Shown: positions 1 to 13,320, numbered from the stretch's first letter. The stretch is DNA of 64,000 bases from Tetrahymena thermophila SB210 (GCF_000189635.1 NW_002476433.1:62001-126000), one strand, 5' to 3'. Program-made: numbers and translations. Notes: a model not told the origin generated them from the sequence alone.

Positions 1-917
1 TTTTCTTAATCTTCTACTTTTGTTTTATTATTTTGAAATTTCTTTTTTTAATTTGCTTGCTTAATTATTTAATCTCTATTGTTGTTGTTATTATTGAAGT
101 TATTATTATCAGAACTGTTTTATGAATATTTTTCATCACTATTATTATCGAATTAATTATTTTCTTCTTGATCTGAATTTGGGTTGTGGGGACTTTGTTT
201 TTTGTTATTTTTTCTCCATAATTGAATGTCCTTTTGTTTATTAAGAGAGGACCTATCTATTTGAGTTTTATTTTTTTAAATACCTTTTTTGCCTTTCTTT
301 ACTACTGAATAAGAGTCTTGATAATCGCAGCTTCCTTATTCCTTTATTTGTTCTCTCATTTTTTCTTTATCCCTCTCTTCTTTTGTTTTTTTCTTCTTAA
401 TTATAGGGTCTTCAGGATACAAGCTGTTCCATATTTCAAATATAGAAGAAAGACTTGGATTTAATGAGTGATGTAAGACAAAAAGAGCTGTAGCCTTTTT
501 CCAGCAGACAGTAATCCACTCTTAACTTCCTTATTTATAGTTTTTATCTTCGTTAGAAAGTGCTAAATCGCGCAAATAATTTTAATATAGCTAAAGTGTG
601 TCCCATTTAGAATGCTCTTCATAATAAATGTTTATTAAATTCATATACTTTGTGCCAGGGTATTCAGATTTTTTTCTTTCTTCTAGTTTTTAAGATATCA
701 CATTTTTAACTTCTTTGTATGTTTTTAAATTCATTTTTTCCTTCAAGAACTAGCTTGCATAATCTTCCATGAAGTAGTTAGTGATTGCATTTTAGAAATG
801 TTTGTTTAAGAAATTTCTCTCTCCTTTAAGAACCTCTGTCATATAAATGACTTACTCTTTGATTTCCTGAGTAGCTAATGTGTATTAATGACCATCGAAA
901 ATATTAGAATTATTCAT
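1..917 (-). CDS. Unrecognised protein, 5' part (runs off left edge)
   Basis: Read with TAA/TAG as Gln, this frame is open from an ATG at 917 to the window edge: at least 305 codons with no TGA. The first 190 residues look globular and mixed helical, with aromatic-rich stretches (for example WITVCWKKATALF). After about residue 200 the protein becomes basic and then Asn/Gln-rich, with an Asn run near the edge, typical of ciliate low-complexity tails. I do not recognise the family. The ATG at 917 is the first Met after an in-frame TGA at 936-938. The same frame is open again upstream of that TGA and carries another ORF (936-1325), so the two may be one interrupted gene; see findings. No intron signals are needed within this segment. 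Confidence 0.75.
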
Positions 918-935
918 TTTTCTATATAATTTTTA

Positions 936-1325
936 TCAGATTCTCTTATTAATTTAATAAGATTTAGTTAGACGAGCTATTTTCCTATATTCCTTAATAA
1001 TTTATTCAATGGCAAACGCCAATCTGATTTTAGTAGACTATTGAAATATTTTAACTAAAATTTTAGTATTTTTCTACTGTTTTTTTACTTTTCCTATTCT
1101 ATTAGTTTTGAAATTATACTGACTAAACTGTATAGCTATTTCTTTATATTAAATTGATTCTTTTAGATTGATAAATTTTATATATTTTCTGATTATCTTT
1201 TGTTTAAGAAAAAGGGATTTTTCCTATCTGAAATTGACGAATTTCTTTCTTCTGGCACTTTCTGAATCTATTTTAATTTTAAATGCACTCTTTATTTTTC
1301 TATATAACTTTACAACAGATTTCAT
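936..1325 (-). CDS. Small basic protein (129 aa), unrecognised
   Basis: Single-exon frame of 130 codons from ATG 1325 to TGA 936-938, with TAA/TAG as Gln. An in-frame TGA a few codons upstream of the Met fixes the start region. The product is very rich in Lys, Arg, Ile and Gln (SESARRKKFVNFRQEK near residue 20) and has no obvious membrane segment; it would be predicted nuclear or nucleic-acid associated only on charge, which is weak. A competing frame over 1008-1290 is also open, but this one is longer, begins with Met and has the more protein-like composition. It ends only 18 nt before the ATG of the 1-917 gene, in the same frame, so it may really be the N-terminal part of that gene with an intervening stop. 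Confidence 0.5.
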
Positions 1326-4123
1326 TAAGTCATGATATTTTAACAAAAATCTTTTAAAAGCTCAAATTATTTTTAATCACCATTTAAATTTTCGTTCAAA
1401 CTCATACAATCATCAATCCTATTATAAATTTTACGACTAAAGATTGAATTTGCTTAATAAAAAACAAATAAGATTTTATTTCTTTAAAAAAAAAAAAATT
1501 ATTTAGCTTTAAAAATACAATAAAGTGTATTAATAATACAAATAAAAGAGATTAATAAAGAAATTACCAAAAGCTAAAAATATGTTTAAAAATAAAAGAA
1601 ATATTTTTTTGATTGACATTTAATAAAAAATGGATAATTTTATTAATTTTTGAATGCCTCCTCTCAGTTTCTGTTAGGTGTAAAATATACATTAATTATG
1701 TTAAATCCTGATTAAATTACAAGATTGTAAAAGAAAAAATAAAAATAAATACAATTTGTTGCTGAAGTTTCTAATAAAGAAAGTTTAAAATGTTACTTAG
1801 TAAACTTACAATAGTTAAGTTATACATATTAAGTAAATTATTTTTAATTTAATTTTATGTATCCCTTAAGCTTAAGCTTCGATTTTTTGTAATTAAATTC
1901 AATTGATTATGAGGGTAACCTATTTATTTGTAAAAAAATGAGAGTAAGAGCTACTTTTCTAAAAGTAATCATTCTTTATTTCTTATAAAAAAATTAACTA
2001 AAGTCTTTAGATTAAAGTGTAAATTAAATTATCCACCTTAATTAATTATTAAATAAATTATTTTTAATTTATTTTATTTATCTCTTAAGTTTCGATTAAT
2101 TGTAATTAATCGTATTCACTTTGTATGTAGAAGAGCTTACAAATTTATAAAAAAGAGGAGTAACAGTGATTCAAAATATATTATTACACTATATTTCTTA
2201 TCAAAAATATATGTAAAATGTTTAGAAGTTTCTAATAAAATAATAAATAATATATTTAAGCAGATATGCTTTTAAATCTCTACAAACATTTTTTAAACAA
2301 AATGAAGTATATCTAATATTTACTTCGTTGGTATATTATCGACTAGTTTTATAAAATTATATTAAAACTTTTCAATCTTTTTAAAAATATTTATATATTC
2401 TATTGTTCTTTTGTTTTACTTATAGATTCTAAATTACAAGAAATCAAATCTATGAAGCTAATCTCATCAAAAATATTTCTGATGCTATTTTTTTTTTTTG
2501 ATATTGAACTATTTGTAGTAGAAACGACAAGTTAAAGTTGCTGCTTATGAAACTATTATATAGATGAGTAATAAATGTTAATAAAACAGGAAAAAAAAAA
2601 GTTATTTTATTAATATTAAGTAGATAATATAATAGCTACTCTTTTTTATTGAAAAATATTTGTCTATTTTGTTTAAAATTGACAGTCTATATTTTAATTA
2701 AAATAGAAGCCAGTTAAAATTTTACAAACAGTTGCTTTTATTTTCAGAAGTTTGTCTTGTTTCAATAGTTCTGTTATATTTATTCTAAAGGCTTTATAAA
2801 ATGAATTAAAAATAGAAATAATTTTTAAAAGTTTTGATATTACCAATAAAATTTGTGTCTTACTAAAAATGTATCCAAACAAGCCAATTTAATAGGATAT
2901 GAATGTAAATGCAAAAGATAAATTAGACACTTTACAAAAATTTATAAAATACTTAATTAAATCTTATCAAATCTGATTTGTTTCATCTATAATAACTAAA
3001 ATTTTCAGTGCAATAGAAAATATATTCTTCTCTTTTAAACATCTTATTTTAAAATTTTAAAGTAAATTAGACTTTAGTAAAAAATTCCTCAATTGGTTAT
3101 TAAATGTTATAAATTAACTGATAAGAGAATGAAATTTTATTCGATTTACTAAATTATTTTATTTATATTTAATAATTTCTTTAAATTTTTGTAATTAAGA
3201 ATTTTGTCTTTAAAGGATTTTTTTATTTTTAAAACCAACTAACTAATTTTACTTTTCATCAAATACCTTAATATCGAAAAATGAAAAAAAAAAAAAAACC
3301 ATTCTTTAAAATCTGCTGTTAAATTTAAGATTTTAATGTCTATTTCTTAATTTTAAAACATCAAAATGTAATAAGATTTGATTTTTGTTATCTCGCTTTT
3401 CTATATTCATTTAAATTCATTCAAGCCATAGAAAAGTTGCTTTATCCCTATTGAGTGCATCTTAATTAATTATTAAAGAAAAACATTCACATTTAATATT
3501 ATTTATTTTGATTTATTTTTTTTCTCTAGATTTTTTAGACTAATTTATTTGGTAGTTTTAACTTTTGATAAATAGATTGATTATTCAAAAAAATTCTATT
3601 TAATAATTAGAAATATGTTTTAATTGCACATAATTATTTTAATTTTTTAAGTTTTTTTATTTAGAAAGATATATAAAAATAAAAAATTTTCATAATAGAA
3701 TTCTAGACTTGTTAAATAAAAACTTGATTAAATAATTAACCATAACAAATGATATAGATTGGAAGAACAAATTATATAGAAAAGTAAAGTAAAACGAAGT
3801 TTAAATGTCAAATACAATTCTTAAATCAATAAGTGGATGAATGAATAAATGTAAATAAATAATATGAAAAATAAAATATTTTTTAATAATCTATAAATAA
3901 AACTAAGTGTTTTGTTAATTTTATTTGTTTGGTTGTTTGTTTGTTTATCTGCCTTACTTACTTTCTTTGTTTGGTTTGGTTATTTACTTTTATATAATTT
4001 AGATTTAATTAATTAAAAATATTAATAATTCTTAAGAAAATGTTTGATTAGGGATAAGGGTGTTGAATATTTTTTTATTTTTTTGACTTTGTTACTTGAA
4101 TATTCTTTTATTGTTTGTAAATA
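1326..4123. other. AT-rich intergenic region
   Basis: No convincing reading frame, tRNA or repeat unit was seen in either strand. There are several homopolymer A and T runs and a TTTG-rich low-complexity patch near 3925-3985, which probably lies in the 3' flank of the large minus-strand gene that ends at 4124. Confidence 0.6.
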
Positions 4124-7100
4124 TCATTCTTAAAGGAAGTACTACTTCTTTTTAATGTTGTATTGCTCTTTTTAGATTCTTAAAGTTTCAAACAAAGAAT
4201 CTAAATTTCTATCTCTTTGAGTGGCAGATTGGTTTTATTGTTTTTTTAAGCTTCTTTGGTTAAGTTGGTAATTAGAATTCTATGCATTTATTTGCTAGTC
4301 TTTTTAAAGTGTCGTTTTTTGAAGATTTGCAGTATTTGAGTTATTATGGGTACTCAATGATGCATTTACTTTTAAATGAGAATTAGATATTGTTTATCTT
4401 GAAAGACTTGTATTTTGATTAGAAGCACGAGTAGTATAACTGTATTGAGCCTAATTTATCATTTATCTTTTGAAATTTGGAGAAAAGGGTTCTGTTTTAT
4501 ATTTATCATCTTACTTAGCTAGGGTGAAATCCTACTTTTATTTTATTGCTGTGTTAGTATAACTTCTATTAATATTGCTATATAAGAGCTCTGGATTAGT
4601 GTTAAGTCTTTCTGTTTAATAGCCGTTGCTACCAACTAATACACTATTAGACATTATTTGATTACCTGGTTGGTGTTCTAAAGAATTTTGATATTGAAGT
4701 TTGTTGAGTAAACTATTTTTATTATGAATTCCATTTTTTCTAAAAATGTTGTCAAGGTGCTTATTGAATTCTTATTTTTGCTTCTAGTTTCCTTATTCAA
4801 AATTCTCAATTGCATTAATCCTATCATAAAAATATTAATTTTAATTAGAATAAGTGTAATAATTATTCTAGTGTTCTTAGTCTTATTCAAGAGCCTCCTC
4901 ATCGAGCCATTTTGATCTCTTTTGCTTTAGATAGCTGCTATTTTTAGCTTAATCTTTCTTATAAAGTTCTGTCTCTGATGATTAGGTTGGGAATGCTAAA
5001 TATGAGTTTTAATTAAGGGTTGACGAATTTATCTTTTTATTGCTAGTTCCATTCAAACTCCCTTAGTAATTTTCCATATTCTCCTATAATCTTTGCATAA
5101 GATACTAAGAATTTCTAGAAGTGGGCTACTTTACTTAATTATAATTATTATTTTCTTCTTCATTATGATTTTATAGTTTTTGATCCTTACTTTAGTTAAT
5201 CTTTTAACTTTATTAATAGTTAAGTTGACTCATGTACTCCTATGGTTACTCTTTTTAGTAAGGTTGTCCCTAATTGTTTTTTTCTTCTGAGTGCTACAAT
5301 TGAGTGTTTTAATATTATTGTTATAACTAATTTTAATAGCGCTGCTTGTTTAAATAGTCGTGAAATAGTTAATTACCACGCTACGGAGCTTAAATTGAAG
5401 AAGAAGGAAGAATTGAGTTTTCTTTTTAATTTAGATTGCTATTGTTTAGAGTTGTGTTTTATCTACTAGCATAATTATTTAAGTCAATCTATGTCGCTTC
5501 TTTTTTAATTCTTTGTACGTCGTCTATCAACTAAGATAAATCTTAAGAGCTCATTATATTGTATTATTAATAATTTTATTGAAATTATTATTGCTAATAC
5601 TCCTCTTCTTCTATTGGCTAACTAATATTCGATCTAATACTAGCATATTATGATTCAAAATTGCCCTGATTTCTTTGGGCATTAGATTATTGCTGCATTT
5701 AATGCTACTGTATATAGGATGAGGGTTAATTTGATTGATAATTGCTTGTTACCCCACTTTAATGAATCTAAGAGATATTTTAGAATTAAAGCTATTATTA
5801 AATGTTATGTTTACTGCGAGGAGTTTCATTGAATTATGTAGTCCTAGGTTGATGAGGAGTTAATTGATACGAGCTATACTGAGGAGACTGCTGTTATTAA
5901 AGTTGAGTCATATTTATTTTTTCATTACCTTAACTACTTCTAGTAATTCCTTACTAGCAAAGGAAAGATCTGCACTATTAATAGAAACGATATAAGCTAA
6001 TTTTTTCAGCTTCACTTGAAAATTTAAAAGTATCATGCAGCTCCTCTGTAGAGTTATTTTCTGTTGCTAAAATATCATAATGTTAAGGAATTTGTTAATT
6101 ATTCTTTTGTTAATTTTATTGGTGCTATTGTTAAATATGCTATTCGTTTTGTAACTGTTATAAATAGAACTTCTACTGTAAAATCTATTCAAGCTATTAC
6201 TATATGTGATTTGTTTACTGTTCATGAGCTTTCTGCTACTATTCTTACAAAAGTTATTCTTGATTATGTTATTGATGAGGTAGAGAATCAACTTCTCGAT
6301 CAGTATTTGTGGTTGTTTTATTTTTAAAATATGACTCGCATATTAATTCAAATTAATTCTTGACTTCTTGTATCACTTATGTCTTGTTCTAAATTACCTA
6401 TATTTCTTTTAAAATTTCACTTTGCTTATTCATAAAAATTTGTTCAGCCTATTAAAGTAAATGTTATTCTCTGCTTGCTATACTGGCTTTTACATCGTTT
6501 AAATTATCTTAAATTTAATCTTTTATTATTTTTATTTATCTTAAGCACTCCTTTCTTTTATCTACTAGCCTCTTCTGTTAGATTATTAGTTATTCGATAC
6601 TAGAGTTTATTTCATGAGAGGTTTCTGTCATTTTTCCTAATAGATATTCAAAGTTTTTACTGATACTTTGAACATCATGATCTCTATGTTCTCCATTTTA
6701 TAAGCATTTTATACAAAGCAGTTTATTATCACAAGTAAAACAATACAAAGTCAATTCATTAAATGGGTGTTCATTACAATTAAGTTAAGTAGATGATGTT
6801 GAGCCACCAATTAAAGAGTTAAAAGCAGAATTGCTTTCTCTTATTTCATCAACTTGATGCAATTATAATTTATTAATTTGCTAGTGTTAAAGATTACCTC
6901 CTAAAATTTAATGCTAGACATCTTATTAATTTTGTTATAAATTCTAATTCAAATTAACTGCTTTTTGGTTTTATAGATTCTCATTGATCTCTAATTGGTT
7001 TGCTTCATATTCTTCTATAATTCCTGTCTCTAACTGAGATTGCTATCTGTAAGGTAGATGCTTCTAGTTATGAGCCAGCTGTGCTTAGAAAATACTATTA

Positions 7101-9271
7101 GCTTCCTCTCCATTTCCATATGGCTACAAATGACTAAAATTAGAATACTACTGCTTAGCTTAACTCTTGTTATTTGAAGCGCTAAAAGCACTTAACTTAG
7201 GATGGATATGTTTATTATCACCATTCAATAAATGTGTACCTTCATGTTCCATTTACAATTAAAGTTATTAATTGTAATTGTTTCCATAATCATTCTAAAA
7301 TTACTAACTTTGTGCTGAATTAAGATTATAATTATTTTTACCCATCTATTACTGCATAGGGGTAAGATTAACATTATTAGATAGAATATGTGTTGATTTA
7401 CTTAAATGAGGACTTTTCTTAGCTTAATTTTGAGTGTGTTGTGGTGTTTGATTATTTATTGGCATCATCTAAGAGTATTATGGTTGAGTTGGTTTTTTTT
7501 CTGTAAGAATTGAATAATTTGGAGTTGATACTAGGTTATTTTAGCTTGACTAATATTAACTGTTTTTCATATTTTCCTGTTACTACTAAAGTAGAATTTG
7601 TTAATCCACACTTCCATTCTAAGATCCCTTTTGCAATAGCTATTTTTATAATAATTATTGCTAAAGCAAATTTACTTTATCATCCTCTTTCTATTCATGT
7701 TGAGAAATTCTTATTTTGTCTTATGATTAAATTTGGTTTTGGTTTTTACTTGTGCTGATTAATAGCTACTGCTTAATAAAAGGTGTTTCAAAATTAGGAT
7801 TAGCATTCTCGTATTGTATATTTGAAGCTTATTATTATACTATCATTTAATTACTATCAAAATTTTATATTGGTTAAGCATTTGGATTATTATTTACTTA
7901 TACTGCATTGAAATTTTTATTTTGAGTTTCATTTGTATTTGGTGAATTTATTCTGTTTCTTTGCTAAAATTATTACTGTTGTTGTTGCATTTATTAATAT
8001 TAAAGAGAAACATCTGCTTGTATATTTAACTATTGCTTTTGAGTTGGTAAGATATTATTGGACTCGATAGACTCATATTGCAACAGATCTTCATCAGAAC
8101 CTCTAATTGCATTTTAATTAGAAGTGTAGTTGCTTACTCTATTACTATTTGAAATATTATTAGATAAAGCTATTAATTTTTCATCATTTTTGCCACTGTC
8201 TTCTTTTTATATCAAAGGTTGAATGATCTTAGAATTATCGAATTAGATTTGATTTTAATCAAAATATTGCATTTAATCACCTTATATGATTTACTGTTAC
8301 TTCTGTTATTACCCTATGGCATTAATTTAACTTCCATTTACATTAATCTAGTTAATAGCTTGATTATTCTACATATTTACGTTTAACACTCCATTTATTT
8401 AATTGCCAACTATATTCACTAAATTATTATCAATGCTAGTTATTTTGTCACTTATATTCATTTAGTTAGGTAAACTACTGCCATTAATAATCTAATTATT
8501 TTAGGCACTTGCCTAAATGCTAGAACTAGTGTTAGTTAAATTGCTATTAACTTGGTTATTGATTTGCATACCAAAAGCAGCTGAAGAACTTGTTTAAGTT
8601 GAATTAATCGGCTAATTTAAAAATTATTAATGTATTGAGCTTATATCTGGCTGTTAATTATAAATTACACTTGACTTTTACTCATACTTTTAAATGATCA
8701 TTTAAATAAATATAAAAATTGCACTTCTACTCTAATGACCTAATTCGCATAGTTAACCACATTTAAAGCATGTCATTTCTATGCTATCGTTTTATCCGTT
8801 GTTGCTTTCTTCACCATTCTCATTTGAGTTTGAAATATTGCTTGTCTGATTCTCAGATGCAGGAATTAATCTCCCCTCACCTTTCAGGAAGCTTATAGCC
8901 ATACACTCCAAACAAAAGTTATGACCACAATTCAATCTTATATATTCTATTGGCGCTTTCTAACATCTTTCGCAGTTGATTGGACCTTCATCATTCACCT
9001 ACTAAACACTATTTTGAAAATTATTGTTTATGATTAAATTGCTATGGCCTAATTATTATGAAGAACTAGGTTAATTTAACATAGAAGGATCACTATAGTT
9101 TGCATTTGTATTATTAAATGATTATTAATTATTGAAATTCATAATGTTATTTTAATTATTAGGGTTGCTATAGTTTTAATACCATAAATTGTATCCGTTC
9201 TCATCATTCTTTCTGAGCTACTAATCTATTAAATTTTACTAATAATCATTAGCTGCCTAAAATTAATGCAT
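4124..9271 (-). CDS. Giant TRIM-like RING/B-box/coiled-coil protein (1715 aa)
   Basis: One uninterrupted exon of 1716 codons. Near the N-terminus is a C3HC4 RING: C100/C103, C115, H117, C120/C123, then C168/C171 after an Asn/Ser-rich loop, with the signature CGHNFCLEC. A B-box type 2 zinc finger follows far downstream: C832, H835, C844, C847, C853, C856, H862, H865. Next comes a predicted coiled coil of about 140 residues and a long Gln/Asn-rich C-terminal half. RING, B-box and coiled coil in this order define TRIM-type E3 ubiquitin ligases, so the inferred role is ubiquitin transfer, probably cytosolic. The start is the first Met; the frame stays open about 80 codons further upstream to a TGA, so a 5' exon cannot be excluded. 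The roughly 660-residue RING to B-box gap is unusual. Confidence 0.85.
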
Positions 9272-10919
9272 CTGTTTGAAACTCTTATGCTTTTTAACTA
9301 ATTACAATTTATATTTTTTATCAATCAATCAATCCTTGCCTTTTACTTTCAAATCTATTAACCTATTTCTGATTTGCTTTTTATTATGATATATTCTTTA
9401 ATTTTTTTAATTCTTTTAAATCTTTACTATGAAAATCTATATTTGCTAACTTAATTTTATTTACCTTTGAATAATTTATTGATTTATTGTTTGTTACACC
9501 TCATGCATTTTATATATATAATTTAATAAATTGCATCAAACAAAACTCAAATCTTCATTTTTCAGTTTCTTTTAAATAAGAAATTTCAAACTCAATGATA
9601 CATGCATACATACATAAATTTTACTTCTTTTCTATTTTTGATTGTTAATTTCTTAAACTATTTAACAAATTAAATACATCATTTTTAAATTTCAATCATA
9701 TGCTTGAATTTATTTTAATTTATATTATATACTGTTTACGTTAATTCTAAAAATCTATTTTAAATTTAATTTGTAATTTCTATAAATAATAGTAATTTTA
9801 ATACTTAAAATATAAACAAAATATAAAAAAGATTTGAGAGGTGAAGTATTATTTAATAAATGAAAATAATACATTAAAGCATTTAAATATTGTAACAACT
9901 ATGAAAAAAAGAAAGTAAAAATTTATTTAATTCATTTGTTCATTTCTGGTACCTTATATATTTTATTTAAAACTATTGGTCTAAAGGTCTAAAAATTTTG
10001 GTTCAAAAATACTAAAAAATACTTGATAAAAGCAGTTTAAATATCTATTATAGTTTATTTAAATACCTTATTTCCTCAATACTTCATTCTTTATTCTTTG
10101 GAAGTATTTGTGTTTGTCTTCTAAAAATTATAAAATTTCAAAAATTACTTAAATTTTTTATAAAGAATTCCTCAAATTTGGTATTTACATTTTTATACTA
10201 ATAAAGGAGTTATTTATTGTAATTTTTTGAAAATTTCATTAATATAAAAAGTTTTTTAGATGTCTGCTTTATTTATAAAGAAAAATTAACTAATAATTCG
10301 CTATTTAAATTAAAAGTCATAGCAATTACTTTAAATTTAGTTTTTTAGAAAATAAATTAAAAAATATTTTAGCAGTTTATCAATAAAAATGCTACCAAAT
10401 TATAGCTTTGTGTTATGAAATAATTAAAAGTAATATATAGATTTTTCTTTTCAACTATGGTTTTATTCAATTAAAATAGTGTTTGAAGATTGAGTAATTT
10501 ATTATATTTATTTAAACTTTTTTTAAAAAAGTAAAGAAATAATTTTTATTGGAAATGTTTTAATTTATTTAAAATATAAACGATTAAGAATTCTTTTTCA
10601 ATTTAAGATATTTAACAATTTATTTTTTAGTAATTTAATTAAAAACGATTAAAAGTTCATACAACATGAAACATGTTATGATATTTTTTTTATTTTTATT
10701 TCTTTGGATGGAATATTTACCTTTATTTATTTATTGAATATAAATTGCATGCTTCTATTTTCCATGGCTTAAAACCTAATATTTATTAATTATCATTTTT
10801 TTAATGATTCAAAATTAAGCTTATTCAATAAAGTTTTATTAGCATACATTTTACTCGCTTTATTCCAAACTGTTTTATGATCTTCAATTAGATTTAAAAA
10901 ATGTGTCATTTCTTTTGAA
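9272..10919. other. AT-rich intergenic region
   Basis: Upstream of the TRIM-like gene and downstream of the small membrane-protein gene. The part next to 9271 is open in the TRIM frame back to a TGA near 9500, but without an ATG. The part at 10793-10987 contains a second open frame that overlaps the membrane-protein gene (see findings). Nothing else was recognised. Confidence 0.55.
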
Positions 10920-11354
10920 TCACTTTGATAACAATTACTTTTATCTGAGTGCGGCATGATGTTCTCTGTAAAATCTGAGGAAAGCACTCAAGACAAAGAA
11001 TATTGTTAAAATATAAAACTAAACTGTATTCAAGCTCTTTTTGGAAATGCCAGTTACACTTGACAAAAATGGAGTAAGCACAAAAATAGTAACAAAGAAT
11101 TTCAACATCATCATATATTTCCAGAATTTAGCGCCAGTTGGGAAATTTTCCTTAGGGCGTAATAGAATCATATTAATTAACCCTGAAACTATTAAAATAA
11201 CACCTAAAGCTATTATAACTCCTTTTTCTGCTGAGCTACTATTAAAGTCAGATCCAAATAAATAATCAAAAAATACTTTTCCAGTCAATGCTGCAACTGG
11301 ATAAACGTGTCCTACTCTAAACACCCACTTGGCAATAAAAAGTGTGTTTATCAT
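10920..11354 (-). CDS. Small polytopic membrane protein (144 aa)
   Basis: Frame of 145 codons from ATG 11354 to TGA 10920-10922; one TAG and several TAA codons are read as Gln. Four hydrophobic segments are visible: around residues 5-30, 45-65, 80-100 and 112-128, the last being FYILTIFFVLSAFLRF. A short loop after segment 2 contains RPKENFP. I do not recognise the family; it is simply a small four-helix membrane protein, location unknown. Oddity: another frame with coding-like composition (10793-10987) overlaps the 3' end. Loss of one A from an A-run near 10936 would join the two and give a polar C-terminal tail of about 50 residues. Either the tail is genuine and this copy is frameshifted, or the overlap is chance. 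It is divergently arranged with the gene at 11904. Confidence 0.7.
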
Positions 11355-11903
11355 TTTCTTGATTTATTTTTTAATTTGAAAAAGATTTTTTTCTGATAGA
11401 AAATATTAATTTGTTTTCTACTTGCTTTCAAAGAAGTAAATATAAAGCTTTTTAAAAAGGAATCTAATCATCAAAAGCAAAACAACAAAATTCATCTCAA
11501 TTTTTATAAAAATGTAAGAAATACTTTTCTATTTTCATTAATAAATGAGATATAAAATTTTATTTATTGATAATCTAAAATTTTTTTAATGAAAAGGTAG
11601 GGTATGTCATTAATATTTTATCTTACTTTAGAAAAATGAAAAAATTAGTTGATTAATCAAGCTTTGTAAATCAATTTATATAAAGTAGCTATTTCTCATT
11701 TTTAAATTTTATAGATCATTATATTTATTTATTGTGTCTGGATAAATTAAAATTTGACTAAGAATTGAGTGTCTTAACTTTATAATAAAATCAATGGCGG
11801 AATTTCTTATTTTATAATTTAAATTAATTTATATAAATTTGATAGTAAATATTCTAATATTAAATAAATATAAAAAAATTAATTTAACAATTAAAAAAGA
11901 AAG
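11355..11903. promoter_or_regulatory. Divergent intergenic region, probable shared promoter
   Basis: This 549-nt AT-rich stretch separates two genes transcribed outward in opposite directions. It must hold both 5' flanks, but I could not identify specific elements. Confidence 0.4.
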
Positions 11904-13195
11904 ATGACACATTTACTTAAGAAATACTCAAAGGATTTTATTAAATTCAAAGACACCTATGATGATGCTTTCTTATTAGGGTATTTATTTGGATAGAACT
12001 ATGCTGATAATCTAGATAGATTACATGAAGCTTTTCTTTACTTGAACAAAAAAAGGTCTTAGGGTGTTTTTTCTTACGAAGAGAAGCTTAATATATTAAA
12101 TAAATCCTTAGAAACTTAAGATGGAATCATTTCAGATAAAATTATGAAGCTTTGCTAATACCTCAAGAACAAAAAAGTAAGTAACATCTTATATTTACTC
12201 AATATAATAAAATTTTATCAAATCAAGAAATAAAAGTCTAATTTTTGTGCTATTTGCAGCTAAAGCATAGAGAATCAAGAGTAAGCTTATCAAAGCACTT
12301 GTTGTAAAGTTAATTTCCATGGATAATGCCTTGCAAATAATGTTTCGGCCTAACTAACGAATTAAAATTAAGCTTTCTGTGTTTATTGCAAGAGAAGCAT
12401 AAATCTTATTGATCTATTTAGTATAGGGAAGTTTGCAACAAAAGAAGAATTTAAAGTAATTGAAAGCTAAATGTAAGTTCTTTCAAATATATCAGGAAAC
12501 ACTTGGGAATACAACAATAGCCAGTCTTAAATCAGTGAATTTGATAAAATTTTTAGCAAAAACAAAGGTGATTAATTTTAAACAAGCAAACAATAAATTG
12601 AAGTAAAATTAAAATTTGATGTTTTTCTTATATAAATTAAAATATTTTAAAGACAGGAAATATTTTCAAGGGTTACTAGCTTTAGCCATGTCCTAATATG
12701 ATTTAAAACAGTGGGAACAATAACTTACTATTTAAGAATTAATAAACAATTATTGAGGTAGAGGAGAAATAGTCACCTATCAAGGATCAGAAAAGTATGC
12801 AGAAATACTAAAACAATCAAGATTCATTTTCAATGCTAAACTTTGTATATTTTAGAATAATATAAAAAATAATAAAATATTTTTTAAAAATATGAGCAGG
12901 AAGACATCGAAATAAATAGCAATTTTTCTAATCAAAAAAATAAAAAAAGGTAGAATATAGTTGTTCCAAAAAGGTTGTCAGACACATTCGAATAATTTAG
13001 TGCCTCTAATCAGAAATAAGATAATTCTTAAGTATGTTAATTAATATTTATTTTTACAACATTTCTAACTAAATATTTTATCAATAGATGAATAACAATT
13101 TTGTCTCAAATTACATTTAAGATCGTAAATAAATTTGCACAAATAATTAACATAATAATCTAGTTAAGAAAAATTTTATTTACTTCTAAAAGTGA
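11904..13195 (+). CDS. RING-like zinc-finger protein, 5 exons (343 aa)
   Basis: Exons 11904-12176, 12237-12567, 12657-12844, 12900-13031 and 13088-13195; they sum to 344 codons ending in TGA. Introns are 60, 89, 55 and 56 nt, all GT-AG; the last starts with GTATGT. The N-terminal 90 residues are helical and charged. A Cys/His cluster follows: C95/C98, C113/C114, H119/C122 and C139/C142 (CAIC, FHGQC, CVYC), the spacing of a RING or PHD-type zinc finger. The rest is low-complexity Asn/Gln/Lys-rich sequence. A role in ubiquitin transfer or chromatin binding is inferred from the finger alone. Intron 1 is a multiple of three and contains no TGA, so its retention would simply add 20 residues just before the finger. 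Confidence 0.8.
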
Positions 13196-13320
13196 ATTCT
13201 ATTGAGAAAAATATTTATTTTCAAGTATTTATTTAAAAAAATTTATGTTTTGTTTTTGTCTTAAAATCCTTTTTTTTGTACTGCTTATTGACAAATTAGA
13301 ATTTATGAGCTAATATGAAG

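Noticed and set aside
5242-7758. Several plus-strand ORFs (for example 5242-5469, 6064-6327, 7510-7758)
   Set aside because: They are antisense to the 1715-codon minus-strand TRIM-like gene, which is continuous and carries zinc-finger motifs.
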